Shown: one piece after another, positions 1 through 9,200 of the stretch
Position numbering within the stretch: position 1 is the stretch's first letter
Layout of the letters: every line of letters starts with the position of its first letter
Source: an uncultured Acetatifactor sp.
GTDB lineage: Bacteria > Bacillota > Clostridia > Lachnospirales > Lachnospiraceae
Reading direction: 5' to 3'
DNA length: 36,916 nucleotides
Assembly: GCA_934433135.1 (NCBI GenBank)
Contig: CAKRZO010000029.1
Span: forward strand, 1 to 36,916
Notes under the pieces: generated by a model
What the model saw: the letters and a program-made list of their open reading frames with translations, nothing else
What the model was told of the DNA's origin: nothing
The model's database searches: none
Translations under genes and position numbers: made by a program

Positions 1-72
1 TTTTCAGATGCTATTTATTGCATTTCCTGCATCATCTGCAAAAGGTTTGGATTTTATGTAAGTTTGGATATC

Positions 73-101
73 GCAGAAAATCCAAACGTTTGGATTTCTG
101 C
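73..101. repeat. Near-perfect palindrome with TTTGGAT repeats
   Basis: Two arms of about 14 bases, centred on AAACGTTT, form an almost perfect inverted repeat with one extra A in the left arm. The heptamer TTTGGAT also occurs directly repeated at about 48 and 63, and again in the right arm. It could be a regulator operator or a transposon-end remnant. The surrounding stretch 1-313 holds no gene I can support. Confidence 0.45.
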
Positions 102-313
102 AGACATACTTTTTCATGGTTATGCGGCTTTGACAGTGTTTTTCTGGATTTTTCGGGCGGTCAAAACTTTTAAAATTCCGTTATGTGTCAAAATATAAAA
201 TACTAAAACCACACTATGAGCGGCAATGCTATACCTTGATCCAGGAAGTTGATGACTTGCAAAGCAACAGAGAATCCGTATGGCAGAGCCATACGACAGA
301 AAGCTTGAGATAA

Positions 314-493
314 TATACAAATCAGAAGCTAAAAAAGGAACGGGCAAAAATATTGCTAGAGAGTACCTTCGAAAGCATAGCTGACATTGCCCGCTCTCTG
401 CACTACTGCTCCAGCACCTATTTCAGCGAAACCTTCCGCCGCATTACCGGCATGCTGCCGAATGCATACCGGAATGAAAAGCAGCGGAAATGA
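314..493 (+). pseudogene. AraC-family regulator C-terminal remnant
   Basis: An open frame without a start codon runs from just after a stop at 311-313 to the TGA at 491-493. It encodes about 59 residues resembling the last helix-turn-helix of an AraC/XylS regulator: SIADIARSLHYCSSTYFSETF is recognisable in pattern, and FRRITGMLPNAYR matches the usual F+xxxGxxPxxYR ending. The N-terminal domain and first helix-turn-helix are missing and no ribosome site is present, so it is a decayed gene end. It converges on the FAD oxidoreductase gene and may mark the old edge of locus 1. Confidence 0.6.
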
Positions 494-533
494 CTTTTGC
501 TCATAAAATACGTTGCTATCATTGTCTATAGCA

Positions 534-1736
534 TTACAATACTCTCTGCAGCGCAACTGCATATTTCCCTACATTTTCCCCTACTACGGCCATATTGCCT
601 GTGACGCGGTAGCTGGCATGGGCGTAAAAATCACCGCTGATGCACCGTCCTGCCATCAACAGGTTTTCCATTCCTTTGCAGACGGCCGCCTGCAGGGGGA
701 TCTGGTAATCTCTCTCAAATGCATCGCTTTCCGCCTCAAACCCGGTTGGATTTTGCTCATTCAATGCATGGATATCTATGCCGGAAGATACTCTGCAGAT
801 TGCATCGTCAAATTTTGCACCGTTTTCCACGTCCTTTCTTGTCACGGTATACCTGCCCAGGATCCTTCTGCTCTCTCTTACGCCGATCATCTGTGCGGTA
901 GACACCAATCTTACGTTTGCCCATACACCGTCGAGCTTTCGCAGCGCTTCCACGATTCGGTGGATTTCCGCCCTGGCTCGAATGGTAGCGTCTGTCAGAG
1001 AATCCGCATCTGTGCCGTCTTTTTCATATTCATGATTTACCGTAAGCAAATAAGTGTTATTGAAAATACGGTACATAGCAGGGGCTTTCTGAGAGGGTTC
1101 CATACCGGCTCTTTCGATTTCCTTTTTCAGCCTGATTTTAGGCGTATCCTCTCCTTCTATATAGGACAAAGCATTGTCGAAAGGAATCATCTGTTCATAT
1201 TCCGGGCCGTCAATCAGTGCAAACAGGGTCATCGGCTGCATCTGCCCTTTTTCATTTCCTTTTGAAAAGGAAACTTTGCACAAGGCACAGACATCTCCAT
1301 CTCCGGTTGCATCGATAAAACAACCTCCGAAAAAAGTTTCTATCCCGGATTTCGATACCGTTTTTACGGCTTTCAGATGATTTTCTTCTCTGATCACGTC
1401 AAAAACCGTGGTATAAAATCTCACGTCAATCTGTTTCTCTGCACACATGGTATCCAAAAGATACTTTAATGCCTCCGGTTCGCACAAAAAACAGTTATCC
1501 CTTGCGAAATGTCCTGCGCCCATATCGGCAAGCCGGCTCATAATTTCGTTGATAATATAGCCTTCCTTATTGGCTACATCGATAAACCAGGAAACAAGTC
1601 CGGCAGTCCAGGTGCCTCCCAGACACCCAAGCTGTTCCAGAATCAATACTTTCGCCCCTTTTCCAGCTGCTGCAATAGCAGCACATGTTCCGGCTACTCC
1701 CCCGCCGCAAACGATTACATCATATTGTTTTTCCAT
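534..1736 (-). CDS. FAD-dependent oxidoreductase (FAD_oxidored family)
   Basis: The protein is a cytoplasmic flavoprotein of about 400 residues. Its N-terminus has the dinucleotide-binding fold VIVCGGGVAGTCAAIAAA followed by an acidic strand end (LILEQ) and LGCLGGTWTAG, typical of the PF12831 family. DATGDGD near residue 150 and a C-terminal GRCISGDFYAHASYRVTG-type FAD motif are also present. I chose the ATG at 1736 because GAGGAA lies just upstream; an in-frame start at 1757 is less well supported. It is the last gene of the locus 1 enzyme operon, 59 bases after the GH20-like gene. Proteins of this family occur in many polysaccharide loci, where their substrate (probably a sugar or uronate-derived compound) is seldom known; the role here is inferred. 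Confidence 0.85.
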   Translation of the reverse strand: MEKQYDVIVCGGGVAGTCAAIAAAGKGAKVLILEQLGCLGGTWTAGLVSWFIDVANKEGYIINEIMSRLADMGAGHFARDNCFLCEPEALKYLLDTMCAEKQIDVRFYTTVFDVIREENHLKAVKTVSKSGIETFFGGCFIDATGDGDVCALCKVSFSKGNEKGQMQPMTLFALIDGPEYEQMIPFDNALSYIEGEDTPKIRLKKEIERAGMEPSQKAPAMYRIFNNTYLLTVNHEYEKDGTDADSLTDATIRARAEIHRIVEALRKLDGVWANVRLVSTAQMIGVRESRRILGRYTVTRKDVENGAKFDDAICRVSSGIDIHALNEQNPTGFEAESDAFERDYQIPLQAAVCKGMENLLMAGRCISGDFYAHASYRVTGNMAVVGENVGKYAVALQRVL

Positions 1737-1795
1737 TCTGTTCCTCACTATGACCAATATATTTATGATTAGTGTTCCTCACAATCAGTGAGGAA

Positions 1796-3895
1796 TTACC
1801 CAATTGCCGCTATTCCGAACAGCACCACGCTCTGGTCAATATCCCGGCAGGTGTTGATGGCTCTTATTTTCACAATCTTCTTATCCGGATGGGGGTTCTT
1901 CCATTCATACAGATAGGCTGTTGTCTCCCCGTCACAGAAGGGAATGCATTCATAGAAAATACTTCCGAACCACTGACTGTTCGGCGCAAAAGTCGGTGCT
2001 TTCAGACCTTCGGCGGCATCCTCCTGTCCGCCGTCTATGGTAAAATTCCGATCTTCAGCCGAACCGTCTCCGCATTGGATCTTCAGATTTCGATTCCCAA
2101 CAAAGCGCCCGAATACAGCATTTGCAGTTTCAATTGTGCCATCCTCGTAAAGCACCACATATGCGCAAAGTCCCAATGGCGCATAATCCGGAAACAGATG
2201 GCTGGGAACATACTCCATATCTTTTTTCGCGGTGTGCAGAAATACAAGTCCGTCCGCCTTAAACTCCCTTTTAATCAAAAGATTCACGGCATCCACGGAT
2301 ACCCCGTACAGCAAATCACCAAACCGTTTTGCAGCCTTCTGCGCTGCATGGGAAATCTCTTTTGTTTTCGTCAGATCCAGCGTTGCAAATGCATGCTCTT
2401 TTTCTCCGGTATAAAGAATCTCTGTGTCCGCTCCCGAAAAAAGTAACGGTACTTCCCCTCTCATAATTCCTCTGGTAAAATACATCTGCCGTATCACTTT
2501 TTCCGTCATCTGTTCGTACTTGTCATTCCCATACCCCTTCTCCCACAGCATATTTGCAGAAAAAGCCATTTCAAAAAAGATACCATCTTTCGCAAACGTA
2601 TCCTCGTCCGTTGCGACCCACGTGGATACTTCCGCACCCAGTGTATTGTCACTGGCACTTCTTCTGTCCCAGTTTAAAATCCGGCTGCCGATGAAGTTGC
2701 CGAACACCGACTGGAATCCGTCCTCTTCATAATATTGTTCCGTTTTATGATCCAGCGTATAGTGCCAGTTTAACATAAGGATGTCCTTGGGAATATGATA
2801 CTTGGCATTATAACTTTCCGGGTACATATGGTGGAAACCATATTCATTTACCGTTTCGTACTTTTCTCCCAGCCAGACGCCTTTATAGCTTTGGTGATGT
2901 AAAAACATTTCTCCCCACATCATCATTCGAATGTTCCGCTTTGCATAGAACTCGTGGAGACGGTTCAGTTCATACGCCAAAAGTTCATGCCCTGTTTTCC
3001 GACGGCATTTTTCACATTCCCCCAAAACTCTTATTTCATCATGCCCCACCGATACGATGTCCGGTTCAAAAACCTCCAGCACTTCCTCCGCCGCCTCAAA
3101 ATAGAGTTCATAGCTTTTGTCATTTAGCGGACAATAACTGTCCGGAAACATATCATCCTTAAGCTCTGCAATTTCTCTGTGTCCCAGTGTAAGATAGTAG
3201 CTGTGGCTGAGCGCCTGGATTTCCGGAATCACCCTGAGTCCCAGGCTTTTGGCATGGTGTACAATATCTCTTACTTCCGCCTTGGTAAGATAAGAGCCGC
3301 CCGCATGCTCCGTATGAATCGAATCCTTCCAGTAGGTATCCGCCCACTGTATGCTGCGGGATCTGCCGATTCCGGGAAATTCAAAATCCGCAAAATGGCA
3401 GAACCACTTCCATTTTTCATTGATTTCCGGATGTTTTTCATACTCCATGGCTCCGCCCACCTCTATGATCACCGTGTTCATCTTAAAGAAAGCCATGGTA
3501 TCCAGAATTTTTTTATAAACCGCAATATTTTCTCTTGCCGGCAAATAAAGATGCATCCCCCGGAACTTTTTATAAGGTTCCTCTGCAAAATTCCCGATTT
3601 CTGCGGAAAGTGTCTCCGGATCGATCCTCTGGAGGAAAGAAGATACGCCGTAAATAGCTCCTTTAATTTCCCCAGCCGTAATCATCACGCTTTTTCCTAT
3701 ATCCAGCGAAAAGTGTTCCTCTTCCAAAGGCTCCTTTTTTATCACAATATCAATGTCTCCTGCCGCCTTTTCTGCAGTCTCCTGTACTATGATGCCGTAA
3801 AAAACATATAGATACTCCTTCAATCTGTCCCCGGCAGCTTTCCATTCTTCTTCAAAAGAAAAAGTAATCTGTTTCTTTAAGTAATATCTTTCCAT
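1796..3895 (-). CDS. GH20-like beta-N-acetylhexosaminidase
   Basis: The protein is about 699 residues with no signal peptide, so likely cytoplasmic. The N-terminal ~95 residues look like the GH20b accessory fold. A TIM-barrel region follows, starting at KFRGMHLYL and continuing with MAFFKMNTVIIEV, the pattern of GH20 barrels. The catalytic Asp-Glu pair is visible as SVGHDE near residue 285; the usual family form is GGDE, so the preceding Gly is replaced by His. In GH20 this pair uses the substrate acetamido group, so a GlcNAc or GalNAc terminus is the expected target. Start: the ATG at 3895 follows GGAGAG closely; a start four codons earlier (3907) is possible but has a poorer ribosome site. 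It lies 103 bases after GH88, separated by a short repeat copy. An unsaturated uronyl hydrolase plus a hexosaminidase would break imported glycosaminoglycan-like oligosaccharides to monosaccharides. Confidence 0.75.
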   Translation of the reverse strand: MERYYLKKQITFSFEEEWKAAGDRLKEYLYVFYGIIVQETAEKAAGDIDIVIKKEPLEEEHFSLDIGKSVMITAGEIKGAIYGVSSFLQRIDPETLSAEIGNFAEEPYKKFRGMHLYLPARENIAVYKKILDTMAFFKMNTVIIEVGGAMEYEKHPEINEKWKWFCHFADFEFPGIGRSRSIQWADTYWKDSIHTEHAGGSYLTKAEVRDIVHHAKSLGLRVIPEIQALSHSYYLTLGHREIAELKDDMFPDSYCPLNDKSYELYFEAAEEVLEVFEPDIVSVGHDEIRVLGECEKCRRKTGHELLAYELNRLHEFYAKRNIRMMMWGEMFLHHQSYKGVWLGEKYETVNEYGFHHMYPESYNAKYHIPKDILMLNWHYTLDHKTEQYYEEDGFQSVFGNFIGSRILNWDRRSASDNTLGAEVSTWVATDEDTFAKDGIFFEMAFSANMLWEKGYGNDKYEQMTEKVIRQMYFTRGIMRGEVPLLFSGADTEILYTGEKEHAFATLDLTKTKEISHAAQKAAKRFGDLLYGVSVDAVNLLIKREFKADGLVFLHTAKKDMEYVPSHLFPDYAPLGLCAYVVLYEDGTIETANAVFGRFVGNRNLKIQCGDGSAEDRNFTIDGGQEDAAEGLKAPTFAPNSQWFGSIFYECIPFCDGETTAYLYEWKNPHPDKKIVKIRAINTCRDIDQSVVLFGIAAIG

Positions 3896-3950
3896 CTTAC
3901 TCTCCATTCCGCAGACGCTTTCGCATCGGAGGAATCCTTTCTGAAAAATT

Positions 3951-4004
3951 GTAACTCATGCAAGCATGAAATCTGTCCACAAAAATGCTTGTCTGAACTG
4001 TTAC
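3951..4004 (-). repeat. Short deleted copy of the GTAACAGTTCAG palindromic element
   Basis: In reverse complement this begins GTAACAGTTCAGACAA and matches the first 49 bases of the longer element at 15687-15877 with three mismatches. It then ends abruptly at GTTAC, the outer end of the other terminal repeat. It therefore looks like an internally deleted copy. It sits in the GH88-GH20 intergenic gap and contains the small hairpin TTCATGC/GCATGA. Confidence 0.75.
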
Positions 4005-4010
4005 GATAAA

Positions 4011-5198
4011 TTACCAATACATCTCCCAGTCTTTCTGTAGTCTTGTCAGTGCTTCCAGGAAAAAATAGTCTCCAAAGGACGTACATTCCTCTCTTCCCAG
4101 ATCCGTTTTCATAGCATTGTAATCCGTTTTGCAGCAATAAGTGCCGCGAAGAAGCAATCCGTTGGACTGTGAAAAATCGTGCACCATATAATGGTCATAC
4201 AAAGATTTCATGATTTTTCGGGCAAAATTTCGGTAGTACTGCGCTTGTCCGCTTTCCAGATACTTCGCCATTTCCAGCATACCGCAGGCAGCAATCGCTG
4301 CAGCGGAGGAATCTCTCGGCCACTGATCCCCTTCTGTAAAACACAAATCAAAATATGCCACCATATCTTTCGGCAAATGCTCCGTAAAATAAGACGCGGT
4401 TTTCAAAAACATATCCTTACACTCTTTCCGTCCGGTGTACCGATAAGCAATTGCCGGTCCATAAACCGCCCATGCCTGTCCCCTGCTCCATGCAGAACGG
4501 TCACAATATCCCTGTCTGGTGTAATTGCAAAGGTGCCTTCCGGTCTCGTTATCAAAGCGTGCTGCCTGCGATACAGAGCCATCCGGCCTTACCAAAATAT
4601 CGGCAGTCGTCCGGAAATGTCTTAAGGCAAGATCCCGATAGTTACCATTGCCGGTCACCTCGCTTGCCCAATACAGCAACGGCAGGTTTAAAAGAGTATC
4701 TATAATCATCCGATATTCCGCCTTGTTTTCAGGCTGATTTACGGATTGTATAAAATTCCCTTTTTCCCGGAACATCGTAATCAGGTTATCCGCTGCCAGG
4801 AGCGCCGCCTCCTTTGCCTTCTCGCTTCCGGTGAGCTTATAGGCCGCCACACAGGATAAGGAATACAAAAAGCCCATGTCATGGCTTGCAATATCTATTC
4901 TTTTTGTAATCCTTTCATAGAAACTGTCACACTGAATAAGCGCCGCTTCTTTCAGACATTCTTTTCCCGTAAACTCATAGGCAAGCCATATTTCTCCCGT
5001 CCAGAAACCGTTTGTCCAGCTTCTGTTTGCAATGGGCCGGTAAAAAAGATGCTCGGAATTGGACGACTGAAATCGGTTGGTAAATTCCGGGAGGACTTTC
5101 AGGATCTGATCGGCACAGTTACGCAGTCCCTCCCTCACTTCTTCTCCGGTAATCAAAGGCATATTTTCATAATTATTCATACAAATACAAATCCTCAT
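4011..5198 (-). CDS. GH88 unsaturated glucuronyl hydrolase
   Basis: This is an (alpha/alpha)6 hydrolase of about 395 residues, close to the family length, without a signal peptide. GH88 enzymes remove the 4,5-unsaturated uronic acid that polysaccharide lyases leave on oligosaccharides, by vinyl ether hydration. The family's two key aspartates are visible in HDMGF (near residue 105) and DTLLNLPLLYW (near 169). CDRSAWSRGQAWAVYG near 230 and DSSAAAIAACGM near 300 complete the signature. The ATG overlaps the stop of the upstream M14 gene as ATGA, so translation is probably coupled; a second ATG at 5180 is the alternative start. Its presence is strong evidence that the locus handles products of a lyase, matching the heparinase-like gene two positions upstream. 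Confidence 0.92.
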   Translation of the reverse strand: MRICICMNNYENMPLITGEEVREGLRNCADQILKVLPEFTNRFQSSNSEHLFYRPIANRSWTNGFWTGEIWLAYEFTGKECLKEAALIQCDSFYERITKRIDIASHDMGFLYSLSCVAAYKLTGSEKAKEAALLAADNLITMFREKGNFIQSVNQPENKAEYRMIIDTLLNLPLLYWASEVTGNGNYRDLALRHFRTTADILVRPDGSVSQAARFDNETGRHLCNYTRQGYCDRSAWSRGQAWAVYGPAIAYRYTGRKECKDMFLKTASYFTEHLPKDMVAYFDLCFTEGDQWPRDSSAAAIAACGMLEMAKYLESGQAQYYRNFARKIMKSLYDHYMVHDFSQSNGLLLRGTYCCKTDYNAMKTDLGREECTSFGDYFFLEALTRLQKDWEMYW

Positions 5199-6247
5199 TT
5201 CTGAGCATTTCTCAGCTCTTCTATATGTTTTTGCACATAAGCAACCATTTCCTGAAAAAGCAGCATATGATGCCTGTAGATTTCTTCATAACCTAATCGA
5301 TACTCTCCGTAAGCAAGCCCCTGATTGGATTCATAGACCATACACAGTTCACCGCACTTCATGGTAACAGCGGATACCAGATCCACATAAAACGGAGGAT
5401 AATTATCGTTTTTACACATGCCGCCGAATAAGCCCCGTACCATAGCTTCCATTCCGTTTTTTTCACAGGCAGCCTTGAAATTTTCTGATATCTGCAATGC
5501 CTGTTCTTTAAAATACAGCGGCACATGTGTGGGAGGCAGTAATCCATCATGAGTATTGGTGCCGCCGTGCAGCAGCACCGTGGCATCCGGTACATATTCA
5601 TCCACGATGTCCAGCAAAAAGGCGGTTTCCCCTGCCATAGGTTTGAAAAAATCGTCATGCTGAATGTTAATACCGTTATCATTGTAGTAAGCGCCCAGGA
5701 AGTCCACCTTATCCAGAATCGGATGATATTGCTTGCAGGTCGGCCATCCGGCCAGACTTCCGTCCTTCCATGTTCCCTGTGCATAATAGCGGAACTCTTC
5801 AAAACTCATTCCAAGCACCGAATCAAAAGGAACTCTGGCACGGCCATCCGGATTCAGACATGGAATTAAGAGCAGATTGATTTTTTCCGTAAGACGTTCA
5901 AATGCCGGAAATCTGTTCCCGGCAAAATCACTCCCGGTCTCCAATAAATTTATCAGGTTCAATATCGCTACGGTTCCCTCAAACTCTGCACCGTGTGTGG
6001 CTCCCACCAACAGAAGGCAGGGTCTTGTATCGGGCTTTTTCTTATCTGCATAGCAGCTCATATCATGGCACCCGCAGGCAGAGCTGAAATTTGCGGTTCG
6101 GTGGAATTCATTGCGCATACCGTATTCCACCAGATAAATCGGACGTCCTCCTGCCGAATATACCGTCCTTACGCTTCCCTTTTTCAGGGACTTTACCGTT
6201 TCCTCAATGTCTTCCAATCTTGATTTCCAATAATTCGGAATTTCCAT
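5195..6247 (-). CDS. M14-family zinc carboxypeptidase-like protein
   Basis: The protein is about 350 residues and probably cytoplasmic, as no signal peptide is visible. It has the M14 zinc-site motif HxxE in GATHGAEFEG (near residue 86), then IPCLNPDGRAR (the family's NPDG substrate-binding segment). A third zinc histidine lies in VLLHGGTN, and the catalytic glutamate is probably in MVYESNQG near residue 304. M14 enzymes remove C-terminal amino acids, cleave gamma-D-Glu-diaminopimelate bonds or deacylate small molecules; the substrate cannot be read here. I chose the ATG at 6247 because AGAGGAG precedes it and it clears the upstream gene; the longest frame would start at TTG 6316. It is coupled to GH88 by an ATGA overlap and follows the lyase gene, implying work on the same glycan, perhaps removing an amide-linked amino acid or acyl group. 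Confidence 0.8.
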   Translation of the reverse strand: MEIPNYWKSRLEDIEETVKSLKKGSVRTVYSAGGRPIYLVEYGMRNEFHRTANFSSACGCHDMSCYADKKKPDTRPCLLLVGATHGAEFEGTVAILNLINLLETGSDFAGNRFPAFERLTEKINLLLIPCLNPDGRARVPFDSVLGMSFEEFRYYAQGTWKDGSLAGWPTCKQYHPILDKVDFLGAYYNDNGINIQHDDFFKPMAGETAFLLDIVDEYVPDATVLLHGGTNTHDGLLPPTHVPLYFKEQALQISENFKAACEKNGMEAMVRGLFGGMCKNDNYPPFYVDLVSAVTMKCGELCMVYESNQGLAYGEYRLGYEEIYRHHMLLFQEMVAYVQKHIEELRNAQK

Positions 6248-6287
6248 AATCTCCTCTTCCTCCCACTTTGCAAACATTCCCGGTATA

Positions 6288-9200
6288 TCAAAAGCTACCT
6301 TCCGAATATTTCTCAAAACCTCTTTTCTTCCTGCCGAATACCGCTGCGCCGCTTAAAATACCGCCGATAAACAGCAGTGCAATCCACAATGTAAGGTAAC
6401 TGCCTTCACCTGTCTGCGGAGATTTTGTATCCCTCCGATCCGTTGTGGTTTCTCCACCCTGAGAAGTCCGACTTTTGTCGTCATTTTTATTATCATTATC
6501 ATTACCATTGTTGTCTTCGCCGCTGCTTTCTGCCGGCCGTCCATTAATAATAAATTCCGTAATGGAGCTATAATATCCGATAAATGCTCCGTTTGCACTG
6601 TTATTTACCCCATGACCGACATATCTGACATACCTGGCTCTGGTGTTGTCCGGAAACATAAATTTTTCCGGATTTATCGAGGTACCGCAGCTTTGCTGTC
6701 CTGATAATACGTCTGCATAATTAACGCCATCATCCGAAATCTGAATATCAAAGAGCCAGTTCCTTTGCGCCCCATTGTAAAAAGCAATCTGCACCGAATC
6801 AATTTGTTTTTCTTCTCCCAGATCAAAACAAATCCACTCGCCATCCGCCACAACAGAAGACCATCTCGTATTTAGATTTCGATCGATTGTATTATCAGGC
6901 ACATTACCATCATCCGAGCTTGCCGTAATTGCTGCCGGCCAGATAATGGTATCCGGATCCACCCCTTCCAATTGGGTATCCTGATAAATCACGAATTTCA
7001 GAACTTTTGCTTTTTCCGTATATATCATATTGAAGCCAAGTTTGGCTGAAACGCCGGTGCAATTCATATAAAACACGCCGTTTACATCCAGGAACGGTTC
7101 ATAAGACAAGGTTCCTGCCGTTGAAGAATGATTACTTTCCATAACATATTCTTTGCTGCCTGCCGTAAAAGTAAGTTTTCTTCCATCCTGAAGGGTAATT
7201 ATAAGCTTTTTGCTGTTTGTTTCTGCAGATGCGCCGCAAAATCTTTCCATAAAATCCGCAATGGCGATATACGGTTTTCCGTCTACCAGACGGTTTGGAT
7301 TTTTTACATATGCATACATAGTATCTACTTTAACTGCAAAATCGCCGATCTTTTCTTTTTCTGCTTCTTCCCAGACCTTATCTGTTACTTCTGTCTCCGA
7401 AGCAGCCGGTACAACCATATATCTGCCCGGTTGTGCCGCAAAGGTCAGGCAGCTACCATCTTCATCGGCTTCCACTACAATCGAAGTCCCACTTCCGCTT
7501 ATAACCCACTTTCCGGCTGCAATATCCGTTATAAAACACAACATCTCTTCATATCCGTTTTGTGCAACTTCAAGAGAAAAAGCGGTACTGATCCGTTCTC
7601 CGTCTCTTGAAAACATTACCTGTCTGTCCGCCGCAATAACCCCCATAAACTCATCGGTATTTACAGAAGTTACCGGAAGTTCTATGGTATTACCGGCATC
7701 TGTAACATACATTGCGTTCAGGAAAACATCCTCTGTTGCAGCCAATTCGGGAGACACTTCACATCTCCATCCGCCGACATAAGAATCGGACATGGACTCC
7801 TCATGCGGGAAAGTACGGTCTACGCCATCTGACATGTATACACCTACTCCACCTACCTTGCTGATTACGGCATTCTGTGGATACAGTGTCACATTTACCA
7901 GTTTTCCGCTGCATCCGTCTTCTGTATTCGTAATCACGGTTTTGTTGTCCTCTATCACAGGTTCTGTCACCGCCTGCAGCAGCCACTTCTTTGTAAAGTC
8001 CTTATTTTTAGATATCACACGATCATATACAACCAATATGCCCGGATACTCTTCGTTAAAAGTGTCCATAAATACCATAGCCCGCTTATAACTTTCCATC
8101 TTACTATCTGAATAGGCATTGGTTAAATCTCCTTTTATATAAGAGAAGGCCGGTGTATTTTTATTCGGGCCGATAAAAGTTGCCTCTGTTTTTGCTACAA
8201 GGTTATCGTCTGCCATATTGGCATCCAACCTATGCTTATAAGTAGCCATTTTTTGTCCGCCGTCATTGGCTTCCGCTATCTTTTCTCCGTTTGCCCCATA
8301 GGAGAATACTTCATTTGGGTCATACACGGTCAGACAATTTGCAGAAACAGATCTTGCAAGATAATTTCTCCAGTGATCACTTCCCCAATTGCCCCCGGTA
8401 TAAATTCCTGCCGCCCGGGTTAAAGGGCCTTTATAATACAACTGAAAATCACCGATCTGTGCATGGTCGTGATCTCCGCTTCTTCGATTATGCATGTTCA
8501 TATATGCGGTTACCGTCGGTGCATCCAAACCATCCTGCCATGAAGTTCTTGCAAGAATCTCACTTCTTGGATATCCTGCTTTAAAAGCCAACGGCAAATC
8601 ATCCGGAAGCTTCGGTTCTGTCTCACTGGCCATTAATAACAGTGCAAACAAAGAACTATCGTGATAATTTTCCTTGATATATTGAAATTTTAAATACGGT
8701 TCTTCATACATTGCGCTTAATATGGACATATCATATTTTGTTTCACTTTTATTCGTGTACTGACCGATAATGTAAGATCGGTGATCTCCATCATCTCCTT
8801 GTGCTATAAGCGCACCGAAAGGTGTCCTGGAATAAAGCATCTTATAGCCTAAATTTATCTGATTTCCGTAAAAGTCCTTATGATCATATCCAAGCCTGTC
8901 GATCATAACTCCCACAAAATAGGCATAATAGTCTCTGGTGTATGCTATAGAACCATCGGAAAGAGCTCCCACTGTTCCATACAGTTGAGCAGCTTGTGCC
9001 ATACTTCCCAGAACTTTAGGCATAACCGCATTATAAATCTCCGGATAAATATCATATAAGGCAAGCGCTGCAATGCTGTTATAGATACGCGGCTGCCCTG
9101 CTGCCTTTCCGGCTACATCCGTCCATGTTTCCACATTATCCGGTCTGCATGGCTGTTCCGGGGCATAAACATGTTTTCGGATATTTTGAGCCAATTCTTT

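Noticed and set aside
513..1265. Plus-strand open frame of 250 codons
   Set aside because: It is antisense to the FAD oxidoreductase, is rich in Cys/His/Phe as antisense frames are, and matches no family.
3877..4137. Minus-strand open frame of 86 codons
   Set aside because: It overlaps the end of GH88 in another frame and the short repeat copy; no family resemblance and no ribosome site.
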